DNA of 8,345 nucleotides from an uncultured Lachnobacterium sp. Lineage in GTDB: Bacteria > Bacillota > Clostridia > Lachnospirales > Lachnospiraceae. A program made the translations under genes and the position numbers. The notes below the pieces were generated by a model that was not told the DNA's origin, did no database searches, and worked only from the letters and a program-made list of their open reading frames with translations. Position 1 is the first letter of the stretch. Every line of letters starts with the position of its first letter. The stretch is from the NCBI GenBank assembly GCA_900549895.1, contig URQG01000074.1:1-8345 (forward strand). Reading direction: 5' to 3'. Positions 1-5,251 of the stretch are shown piece after piece.

Positions 1-38
1 CCACCGGGTCAGCCCAGCCGGAGCACGCCGCCACAGGA
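1..38. other. GC-rich contig edge of doubtful origin
   Basis: 24 of the first 30 bases are G or C, followed by an abrupt change to AT-rich sequence (from about base 39) that leads into the lgt ribosome binding site. No coding or structural signal is visible. Because the other end of this sequence carries library adapter, a chimeric or mis-assembled edge is a reasonable explanation, but a genuine end of an upstream gene cannot be excluded. Confidence 0.35.
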
Positions 39-85
39 GTTTCGCAATCGCTTATATAGGAATCAATATAAAAGGAGTATGAATC

Positions 86-976
86 ATGGATTATAACATT
101 AACTTTCCTCATCTGCATATCTATCTGGATCATGTCGGAAAGAATATTATGATAGGCAATTTTTCCGTCGCATATTACGGAATCGTGATTGCCTGCGGAA
201 TGCTTGCGGGACTCGGTATTGCCTGCTGGATGGCAAAGAAAACGGGACAAAAGCAGGACACTTATTATGACCTTGCGATAATCGCAATTGTCTGTTCACT
301 GATCGGTGCGCGGCTGTACTATGTTGCATTCCGATGGGATTATTATAAGGATGATCTGTTAAGCATCTTTAATATCCGTCAGGGTGGGCTCGCGATCTAT
401 GGCGGCGTGATCGCAGCAATTATCACAACGTTCGTATTTTCAAGGGTGAAAAAACTTTCGATGGGGTTATTATGCGACACTGCGGGGCTTGGACTTGTTC
501 TGGGACAGATCATCGGACGCTGGGGAAATTTCTTCAACCGGGAAGCCTTTGGCGGCTATACGGACGGATTGTTTGCTATGCAGCTTCCGCTTTCGGCGGT
601 ACGCTCGTCGGATGTGACGACGGATCTGATGAACCATGTGGTAGAGAGTGGCGGAATCTCTTATATTCAGGTCCATCCGACATTTTTGTATGAATCGATG
701 TGGAATCTGGTACTTTTGATCTGCCTGATCCTGTTTACGAAGCATAAGAAATTTGACGGAGAAGTGTTCCTTTTGTATCTGGCAGGCTACGGAATCGGAC
801 GATTCTGGGTTGAATCGCTCCGCACGGATCAGCTGCTGATTCCGGGAATCGGTTATCCGGTATCCATGGCACTTGCGGCACTGCTTGCAGTCATATCGAT
901 TGCCTGGATCGTCATCTGGCATGTGCGTGCCGGAAAGAAAGCGAAAGTGGAGGAAGATCCCACAATCGAAGCATAA
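86..976 (+). CDS. lgt: Prolipoprotein diacylglyceryl transferase (Lgt)
   Basis: Integral membrane enzyme that moves a diacylglyceryl group from phosphatidylglycerol to the lipobox cysteine of prolipoproteins, the first step of lipoprotein maturation. The 296 aa length fits the family and there are several hydrophobic segments (about residues 26-50, 62-82, 101-119, 127-143, 204-218, 226-240, 258-279). The Lgt signature GRWGNFFNREAFGG lies at 144-157; R145, N148, E153 and G156 align with E. coli R143, N146, E151 and G154. HPTFLYES (197-204) and YGIGRFWVESLRTD (235-248) are further family motifs, with Y235, R239 and E243 matching important E. coli residues. The equivalent of E. coli H103 is tyrosine (Y105 in GGLAIYGG). 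The ATG start is set by AAAGGAGT (71-78), 7 bases upstream. A strong terminator follows, so lgt is probably a separate transcription unit from the dcw genes. Identity is secure. Confidence 0.96.
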   Translation: MDYNINFPHLHIYLDHVGKNIMIGNFSVAYYGIVIACGMLAGLGIACWMAKKTGQKQDTYYDLAIIAIVCSLIGARLYYVAFRWDYYKDDLLSIFNIRQGGLAIYGGVIAAIITTFVFSRVKKLSMGLLCDTAGLGLVLGQIIGRWGNFFNREAFGGYTDGLFAMQLPLSAVRSSDVTTDLMNHVVESGGISYIQVHPTFLYESMWNLVLLICLILFTKHKKFDGEVFLLYLAGYGIGRFWVESLRTDQLLIPGIGYPVSMALAALLAVISIAWIVIWHVRAGKKAKVEEDPTIEA

Positions 977-990
977 TTGAAATAAAATAT

Positions 991-1044
991 AAAAAGTGGA
1001 GGATATACCCATATGTGGGAATATCCTCCACTTTTTGGTTTTTT
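991..1044 (+). terminator. Strong intrinsic terminator after lgt
   Basis: A perfect 16-bp stem (991-1006 with 1021-1036), an A-A mismatch, then CCC/GGG (1008-1010 with 1017-1019) closing a 6-base loop. The downstream arm ends in TTTTT and is followed by GG and six more T (1039-1044). The upstream flank is A-rich, so the element could also stop transcription on the minus strand. It begins 14 bases after the lgt stop and insulates the dcw promoter region from lgt readthrough. Confidence 0.93.
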
Positions 1045-1050
1045 ATGAGA

Positions 1051-1064
1051 ATTTTGCGCAAAAT
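1051..1064. promoter_or_regulatory. 14-bp perfect palindrome, possible operator
   Basis: ATTTTGCGCAAAAT reads the same on both strands. It sits between the lgt terminator and the first candidate promoter of the dcw cluster, upstream of both -35 boxes. The form fits a site for a dimeric regulator, but no regulator can be named and a chance AT-rich palindrome is possible. Confidence 0.3.
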
Positions 1065-1104
1065 AGTGCTTTTTGTTGAGTGAAATACAGTATACCACAA
1101 CATC

Positions 1105-1133
1105 TTGGATAGATAGAAAAAACCGCGTAAAAT
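1105..1133 (+). promoter_or_regulatory. Candidate SigA promoter (distal) for mraZ operon
   Basis: TTGGAT (1105-1110), 17-base spacer, TAAAAT (1128-1133). The -35 matches 4 of 6 and the -10 matches 5 of 6 consensus positions at ideal spacing. It lies about 40 bases upstream of a second candidate, so only one of the two may be used. Confidence 0.4.
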
Positions 1134-1146
1134 CCATGAAAAAATC

Positions 1147-1175
1147 TTGATTTTTAGTCTTATGAGAGGTATTAT
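1147..1175 (+). promoter_or_regulatory. Candidate SigA promoter (proximal) for mraZ operon
   Basis: TTGATT (1147-1152), 17-base spacer, TATTAT (1170-1175). Matches are 4 of 6 and 5 of 6. Predicted transcription start is near 1182, giving a leader of about 131 bases before mraZ. The GTGG repeat array begins right at this start point, which suits repression by a protein bound there. Confidence 0.5.
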
Positions 1176-1181
1176 TGAAAC

Positions 1182-1252
1182 AAGGTGGTAGAAAGTGGCG
1201 GAAATTTACCATATAGTGGTGTGAAGTGGTGGATAAGTTGATAACAATGTGG
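1182..1252 (+). promoter_or_regulatory. Phased GTGG repeats, candidate MraZ operator
   Basis: GTGG cores occur at 1185, 1195, 1216, 1226 and 1249 (with an extra overlapping copy at 1229). The first four are spaced 10, 21 and 10 bases, so they face the same side of the helix. The preceding bases are A-rich: AAGGTGG, AAAGTGG, ATAGTGG, GAAGTGG, AATGTGG. MraZ proteins are known to bind short direct repeats with a 10-bp period ahead of mraZ (TGGG-type in E. coli, AAAGTG-type in mycoplasmas), and these units resemble the latter. Position at and just after the predicted transcription start suggests autoregulation of the cluster; this is inference. Confidence 0.6.
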
Positions 1253-1256
1253 AGAA
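1228..1256. promoter_or_regulatory. Two near-consensus DnaA boxes
   Basis: GGTGGATAA (1228-1236) and TGTGGAGAA (1248-1256) each match 8 of 9 positions of TGTGGATAA, the reverse complement of the DnaA box TTATCCACA. They share an orientation and are 20 bases apart, two helical turns. They overlap GTGG units of the putative MraZ array, so one reading may explain the other. Confidence 0.3.
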
Positions 1257-1307
1257 CTTACCTGCAGACAACGAGCACACGATCGATTAGACAGAAAGGC
1301 AGGTGAG
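1257..1307 (+). promoter_or_regulatory. mraZ: Possible hairpin covering the mraZ ribosome binding site
   Basis: CTTACCTGC (1257-1265) pairs with GCAGGTGAG (1299-1307) over 9 bp with one U-G wobble. The downstream arm contains the mraZ Shine-Dalgarno AGGTGA (1301-1306), 7 bases before the ATG. The loop is 33 bases, so the structure is only moderately stable, but it would directly hide the ribosome binding site of the first gene in the cluster. Confidence 0.35.
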
Positions 1308-1313
1308 CGCGTC

Positions 1314-1745
1314 ATGTTCATGGGTGAATACAATCATTCCATCGATGCGAAGGGCAGATTGATCGTACCTTCAAAATTCAGAGAGCAGCTTGGCAACGAG
1401 TTCGTTGTAACCAAGGGCCTGGATGGATGTCTGTTTGTGTATTCACATGAAGAATGGCAGCGTATCGAAGAAAGCCTCAGAGAGAAACCACTTACCTCCA
1501 AAGATGCAAGAAAGTTTTTAAGATTCTTTTTTGCAGGTGCAGCAAACTGCGAAGTGGACAAGCAGGGAAGAATTAATCTTCCGGCAAATCTCCGCGAATA
1601 TGCAGGAATTGATAAAGAAGTCGTATCGGTTGGTGTATTCAGCCGAGTTGAAATCTGGAGCAAAGAACGTTACCAGGAGAACAGTGACTTTGATGATATG
1701 GATGAGATTGCAGAACACATGGCGGATCTTGGAATCGGAATTTAG
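1314..1745 (+). CDS. mraZ: Transcriptional regulator MraZ
   Basis: DNA-binding protein of the AbrB/MraZ swapped-hairpin fold that forms a ring-shaped oligomer and controls the dcw cluster. At 143 aa it has the usual length. The two tandem half-domains are visible through their DxxxR motifs: IDAKGR (D11-R15) in MGEYNHSIDAKGRLIVPSKF and VDKQGR (D82-R86) followed by INLP. The central FLRFFFAGA stretch (68-76) is also typical. The start MFMGEY is the standard N-terminus and the ATG follows AGGTGA at 1301-1306. It is the first gene of the cluster, and its likely target is the GTGG repeat array 60-130 bases upstream. In other bacteria MraZ can repress or activate; the site position here favours repression, which is inference. 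The acidic C-terminal tail (125-135) is not part of the core fold. Confidence 0.97.
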   Translation: MFMGEYNHSIDAKGRLIVPSKFREQLGNEFVVTKGLDGCLFVYSHEEWQRIEESLREKPLTSKDARKFLRFFFAGAANCEVDKQGRINLPANLREYAGIDKEVVSVGVFSRVEIWSKERYQENSDFDDMDEIAEHMADLGIGI

Positions 1746-1756
1746 AGAGGAAAAAT

Positions 1757-2698
1757 ATGGAATTCAAGCATTATTCGGTAATGCTCAATGAGACAATCGA
1801 ACAACTGAATATCCGTCCGGACGGAATCTATGTGGATGGTACATTGGGTGGAGCGGGTCACTCACTTGAGATCTGCAAGCGCCTGACGACCGGAAGGCTG
1901 ATCGGAATCGATCAGGATGCAGACGCAATCGCAGCAGCAAGCGAACGGCTTAAGGATTACAAGGATAAAGTTACCATTGTCAGAAGTAATTATGCACAGA
2001 TGAAAGAAGTACTTCATGATCTTGGAATCGACAAGGTGGATGGAATCTTATTGGATCTTGGCGTTTCTTCGTTTCAGCTTGACACACCGGAGAGAGGATT
2101 TACTTACCGGAGTGAGGATGCACCTCTTGATATGCGAATGGATGACAGACAGACACTGACGGCAAAGGATATTGTCAATGAATATAGTGAGATGGATCTG
2201 TTTCGTATCATCCGGGATTATGGAGAGGATCGCTTCGCAAAGAATATTGCGAAGCATATTGTAAGTGCCAGAGCCGTAAAGCCGATCGAGACGACAGGAG
2301 AACTTAACGCTATCATCAAGGGTGCTATCCCGATGAAGGTACAGATGACGGGAGGACATCCTTCCAAAAGAACCTATCAGGCAATCCGAATCGAGTTGAA
2401 CCATGAACTGGATGTGCTTAGAGATAATCTTGACGACATGATCGAACTTCTTGATGATGGTGGAAGAATATGTATTATTACGTTCCATTCACTGGAAGAC
2501 CGTATTGTAAAATCCAGTTTTAAAAAGAACGAAAACCCTTGTACATGCCCAAGTAATTTTCCGGTATGTGTATGCGGTAACAAGTCCAAAGGACATGTAG
2601 TAACCAGAAAACCGATACTTCCTTCGGAGAAGGAACTTGAAGAGAACAGCCGTTCCAAGAGCGCGAAGCTCCGCGTTTTTGAGCGTGCGACGAATTAA
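1757..2698 (+). CDS. rsmH: 16S rRNA (cytosine(1402)-N(4))-methyltransferase RsmH (MraW)
   Basis: SAM-dependent methyltransferase that modifies the N4 of C1402 in the ribosomal P site of 16S rRNA. Visible motifs: KHYSVMLNE at the N-terminus (4-12), the SAM-binding DGTLGGAGHS (27-36), acidic D52 in GIDQD, LLDLGVSSFQLD (98-109), GFTYRSEDAPLDMRMD (114-129), HPSKRTYQAIRIELNHEL (201-218), ITFHSLEDRIVK (241-252) and the closing SRSKSAKLRVFER (298-310). A Cys cluster CTCPSNFPVCVCG (262-274), common in Gram-positive RsmH, could bind a metal. The 313 aa length is normal. It starts 11 bases after the mraZ stop, with AGAGAGG (1744-1750) overlapping that stop, which indicates cotranscription and probably coupled translation. 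Confidence 0.97.
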   Translation: MEFKHYSVMLNETIEQLNIRPDGIYVDGTLGGAGHSLEICKRLTTGRLIGIDQDADAIAAASERLKDYKDKVTIVRSNYAQMKEVLHDLGIDKVDGILLDLGVSSFQLDTPERGFTYRSEDAPLDMRMDDRQTLTAKDIVNEYSEMDLFRIIRDYGEDRFAKNIAKHIVSARAVKPIETTGELNAIIKGAIPMKVQMTGGHPSKRTYQAIRIELNHELDVLRDNLDDMIELLDDGGRICIITFHSLEDRIVKSSFKKNENPCTCPSNFPVCVCGNKSKGHVVTRKPILPSEKELEENSRSKSAKLRVFERATN

Positions 2699-2719
2699 AG
2701 AGAAAGCAGGGAAGCGAAT

Positions 2720-3190
2720 ATGACCAGAAATTATTACATAAATGGAAATACAGTCCGCGAATTAGAAGCTCCGGTTCGTCCTGAGCGCAGAAGTCGTGAG
2801 GAAGTAGAACAGGTTAGACATCGTAAAAACCGGAGAAACGCAGCACGCAGAAATCGTCAGAGAGCGATGGAGATGAGTCCGGGATATGTGATGTTCCTGA
2901 CAGCCGGAGTTCTTGTGATCGCAATGGCAGCGGTGTCATTTGTTAATCTGCAGTCACAGATTACAAACCGCATGCGCAATATTGCGAATCTTGAGAGCCA
3001 GGTGACGGATCTTCGTGCAGATAATGATGCACGTTATAAGAATGTAACAACATCCGTTGACCTGAATCATGTCAAGGATGTTGCTATCAATAAACTCGGA
3101 ATGGACTATCCAAAGGAAGATCAGGTTGTATACTACACGATTGAGAACAACAACTATATGGATCAGTATAGCGATATTCCGAAACAGTAG
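2720..3190 (+). CDS. ftsL: FtsL-type cell division protein
   Basis: Small bitopic membrane protein in the position of ftsL, between rsmH and the divisome PBP. At 156 aa it has a long basic cytoplasmic tail (residues 1-52, with dense Arg/Lys at 18-48), one membrane span (about 54-76), a predicted coiled coil outside (77-105, QSQITNRMRNIANLESQV) and a short C-terminal end with VAINKLGMDYPKEDQVVYY (121-139), the LGM-x-x-P pattern of FtsL/DivIC-like septum initiators. Family members bridge FtsQ/DivIB and FtsW-PBP to activate septal synthesis. Sequence in this family is weakly conserved, so assignment rests on topology, the C-terminal motif and gene order. The ATG follows CAGGGA (2707-2712); the gap to rsmH is 21 bases. 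The N-terminal tail is longer than in compact FtsL proteins. Confidence 0.85.
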   Translation: MTRNYYINGNTVRELEAPVRPERRSREEVEQVRHRKNRRNAARRNRQRAMEMSPGYVMFLTAGVLVIAMAAVSFVNLQSQITNRMRNIANLESQVTDLRADNDARYKNVTTSVDLNHVKDVAINKLGMDYPKEDQVVYYTIENNNYMDQYSDIPKQ

Positions 3191-3206
3191 GAGTAAAATG
3201 TGGTAA
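3188..3206 (+). promoter_or_regulatory. GTG start of first PBP with overlapping 2-codon ORF
   Basis: TAGGAG (3188-3193), which includes the ftsL stop, is the ribosome binding site for the PBP. An in-frame TAA at 3194 rules out any earlier start, so GTG at 3200 is used; the next in-frame ATG (3248) has no ribosome binding site. The G of that GTG is also the last base of an ATG (3198) in another frame reading ATG-TGG-TAA, a start-Trp-stop mini-ORF competing for the same ribosome binding site. Confidence 0.6.
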
Positions 3207-5155
3207 GAAGAAAGAAAAGAAGACCTGTAAAAAAATTCAATCGAGCTATGCGGACAAAGCTGATTGTGCTTTTTTCTGTATTTCTTGTGGTGTTGTGCGG
3301 GTTGATCGGTGTACTTACTTACATTGAATCCACGAGCGGAGACAAATACGAGAAAAAGGTACTGTCGATGCAGTCCTATGACAGTAAAACGATCCCTTAT
3401 CAGCGTGGTGATATCATTGACAGTTCGGGAACTGTGCTTGCGACCAGTGTGGCCGTATACAATGTGATCCTGGACTGTTCGCAGATGACATATAAGGAAG
3501 ATTTTATAGAGCCGACGATTCAGGCTTTGGTACAATGCTTCCCGGAATTAAAAGAAGAAGATTTAAGAACGTATGCCAAGGATAAGAAAGACAGTAAGTA
3601 CATTGTGCTTGCAAAGAAACTTCCGTATGATGCGATCCAGAAGTTTGTCGAACTTGAGGATAAGACAGATAAGAAAGGCAACAAGGTAAATCCGAATATC
3701 AAAGGTGTGTGGTTCGAAAAGGAATATCAGAGAGGTTATCCTTATAAGACGCTTGCGGCATCGGTGATCGGTTTTACTTCATCCGGCAATGTCGGAACGT
3801 CCGGGCTGGAAAATTATTATGATGATGTGTTAAACGGCGTTAACGGACGAGAGTACGGATATCTGAATTCAGACAGTAATTTTGAGAAGACGGTAATTCC
3901 GGCACAGGACGGAAACAATCTTGTTATTTCCATTGATTCCAATATCCAGTCGATTGTTGAAAAGAAGATACAGGAATTCAATGACGCATATCGTGATAAT
4001 TATTATGAGGGCAACGGAAGTGCGGACACAGCGGTCATTATTATGAATCCGCAGAATGGTGAAGTACTTGCGATGGCTGATTATCCGATGTTTGATCCGA
4101 ATGATCCGAGAGATTTAAGTTCCCTGTATTCGAAAAAAGAACGTAAGAATATGACGGATGATGAAACCATGGATATTCTGAATGGTCTGTGGCAGAATTA
4201 TTGTGTGACGGCAACGTATGAGCCGGGATCGGTACAGAAGCCTTTTACCGTGGCGGCAGGTCTTGAAACCGGAACGATCAACGATAAGATGACGTTCCTC
4301 TGCGATGGAGGGGAAGTGTTCGACGGACAGAAAGTAAGCTGTGTCAACCGTAACGGACATGGTGTTGAGACCGTTCGCGAGGCACTGATGGATTCGTGTA
4401 ATGATGCTTTGATGCAGATGTCTTATAAGATCGGTAAGGAGAATTTCTTAGAGTATCAGTCTAACTTCGGATTCGGACAGAAGACGGGAATCGATCTGCC
4501 GGGTGAGGCAAATACATCGACGCTTGTATATACGGAAGATACGATCAAAAAGATCGATCTTGCAACCAATGCGTTCGGCCAGAACTATAATTGTACGATG
4601 ATCCAGATGGCGAGCGCTTTTTGTTCGCTTGTCAACGGAGGAACTTATTATCAGCCGCATCTTGTGACAAAGATTACGGATGCGTCCGGCAATACGGTTT
4701 TAACGATCGAGCCAAAGGCGGTAAAACAGACGGTTTCCGAGAGCACGAGCGATAAGATCCGCAATTATTTATACGATGTTGTATCCAAGGGTACTGCCGG
4801 TACTGCCAAAGTGGATGGTTATTCCATGGGTGGCAAGACCGGAACGGCACAGAAGATTCCTCGTAAAGACCGCAAATATCTTGTGTCATTTATGGGCTTC
4901 GCACCGTATGATAATCCGCAGCTGGTCATTTACTGTGTTGTAAATGAACCAAACGTTGCGGATCAGTCCCACAGTTATTTCGCACAGAATATCGTGCGTG
5001 AGATCTTAGAGGAAGTGCTTCCTTATATGAATATCTATCCGGATGAAGAACTGACAGGCAAGAATGAAGGCCTTGACGTAACCGGTGTGAATGCACAGTA
5101 CACCGGAGAACATAAGCCGGTTAAGAAAAAAGGCGAAACCGATACAAATGAATAA
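3200..5155 (+). CDS. ftsI: Class B penicillin-binding protein (FtsI/PBP2-type transpeptidase)
   Basis: D,D-transpeptidase that cross-links septal peptidoglycan, anchored by one N-terminal membrane span. The 651 aa comprise a basic cytoplasmic tail (1-18), a span (19-41), the PBP dimerization/pedestal region with RGDIIDSSGTVLA (69-81) and GLENYYDDVLNGVNG (202-216), then the transpeptidase domain. Its three active-site boxes are intact: SVQK (S344 nucleophile, K347) in YEPGSVQKPFT, SCN (399-401) and KTGT (546-549). No PASTA domain follows; the protein ends in a charged tail (about 612-651). The gene follows ftsL by 9 bases. Position directly after ftsL argues for the vegetative divisome enzyme. 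The SVQK form of the first box differs from the common STFK but keeps the catalytic Ser and Lys. Which of the two PBPs in this cluster is essential for division cannot be settled from sequence. Confidence 0.92.
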   Translation: MVRRKKRRPVKKFNRAMRTKLIVLFSVFLVVLCGLIGVLTYIESTSGDKYEKKVLSMQSYDSKTIPYQRGDIIDSSGTVLATSVAVYNVILDCSQMTYKEDFIEPTIQALVQCFPELKEEDLRTYAKDKKDSKYIVLAKKLPYDAIQKFVELEDKTDKKGNKVNPNIKGVWFEKEYQRGYPYKTLAASVIGFTSSGNVGTSGLENYYDDVLNGVNGREYGYLNSDSNFEKTVIPAQDGNNLVISIDSNIQSIVEKKIQEFNDAYRDNYYEGNGSADTAVIIMNPQNGEVLAMADYPMFDPNDPRDLSSLYSKKERKNMTDDETMDILNGLWQNYCVTATYEPGSVQKPFTVAAGLETGTINDKMTFLCDGGEVFDGQKVSCVNRNGHGVETVREALMDSCNDALMQMSYKIGKENFLEYQSNFGFGQKTGIDLPGEANTSTLVYTEDTIKKIDLATNAFGQNYNCTMIQMASAFCSLVNGGTYYQPHLVTKITDASGNTVLTIEPKAVKQTVSESTSDKIRNYLYDVVSKGTAGTAKVDGYSMGGKTGTAQKIPRKDRKYLVSFMGFAPYDNPQLVIYCVVNEPNVADQSHSYFAQNIVREILEEVLPYMNIYPDEELTGKNEGLDVTGVNAQYTGEHKPVKKKGETDTNE

Positions 5156-5169
5156 CAGTAGGGATATGC

Positions 5170-5194
5170 GGCGGGTGTTCTAATGACATCCGCC
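5170..5194 (+). other. Intercistronic hairpin between the two PBP genes
   Basis: A 9-bp stem with one G-U pair (5170-5178 with 5186-5194) and a 7-base loop lies 15 bases after the first PBP stop. No T-run follows, so it is not a standard terminator; it could be a 3'-end stabiliser, a processing site or a partial pause site that lowers expression of the second PBP. Confidence 0.45.
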
Positions 5195-5212
5195 CATTCA
5201 TATATCTATAAG
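5183..5212 (+). promoter_or_regulatory. Weak candidate promoter for the second PBP
   Basis: ATGACA (5183-5188), 18-base spacer, TATAAG (5207-5212), each 5 of 6 to the SigA consensus, ending 25 bases before the GTG start. The -35 overlaps the hairpin stem. The predicted start would leave a leader of under 20 bases. A sporulation sigma factor is conceivable for a SpoVD-like gene, but I do not see a clear SigE or SigG pattern. Confidence 0.3.
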
Positions 5213-5223
5213 TAAAGAGCAGT

Positions 5224-5251
5224 GGCAGGAATGTGTCGTGGAACGCAATAA
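5224..5251 (+). promoter_or_regulatory. GTG start of second PBP with overlapping 6-codon ORF
   Basis: GGCAGGA (5224-5230) is 7 bases before GTG 5238, the chosen start. The only nearby ATG (5231) abuts the ribosome binding site and opens a 6-codon frame ending at TAA 5249-5251, inside the PBP coding region. The first visible codons ERNKTYHRRKI form the expected basic tail ahead of a membrane span, which supports GTG. Confidence 0.55.

Noticed and set aside
470..1012. Minus-strand open frame of 180 codons opposite lgt
   Set aside because: It is antisense to a well-supported membrane enzyme, has no recognisable motif or ribosome binding site, and crosses the terminator.
1076..1096. TTGAGT and TATACC as a third promoter
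   Set aside because: The spacer is only 9 bases, far too short for a sigma-70-type promoter.
1139..1155. A-run/T-run inverted repeat around 1147 as a terminator
   Set aside because: The stem is pure AT with a 2-base loop, and it overlaps the proximal -35 box; the promoter reading is better.
3248..3250. ATG at codon 17 as alternative start of the first PBP
   Set aside because: No ribosome binding site precedes it, and GTG 3200 has TAGGAG at the right distance and includes the expected basic cytoplasmic tail.
2954..3535. Minus-strand open frame of 193 codons across ftsL and the first PBP
   Set aside because: It spans two real genes antisense and shows no domain or start signal; it is a shadow of their codon use.
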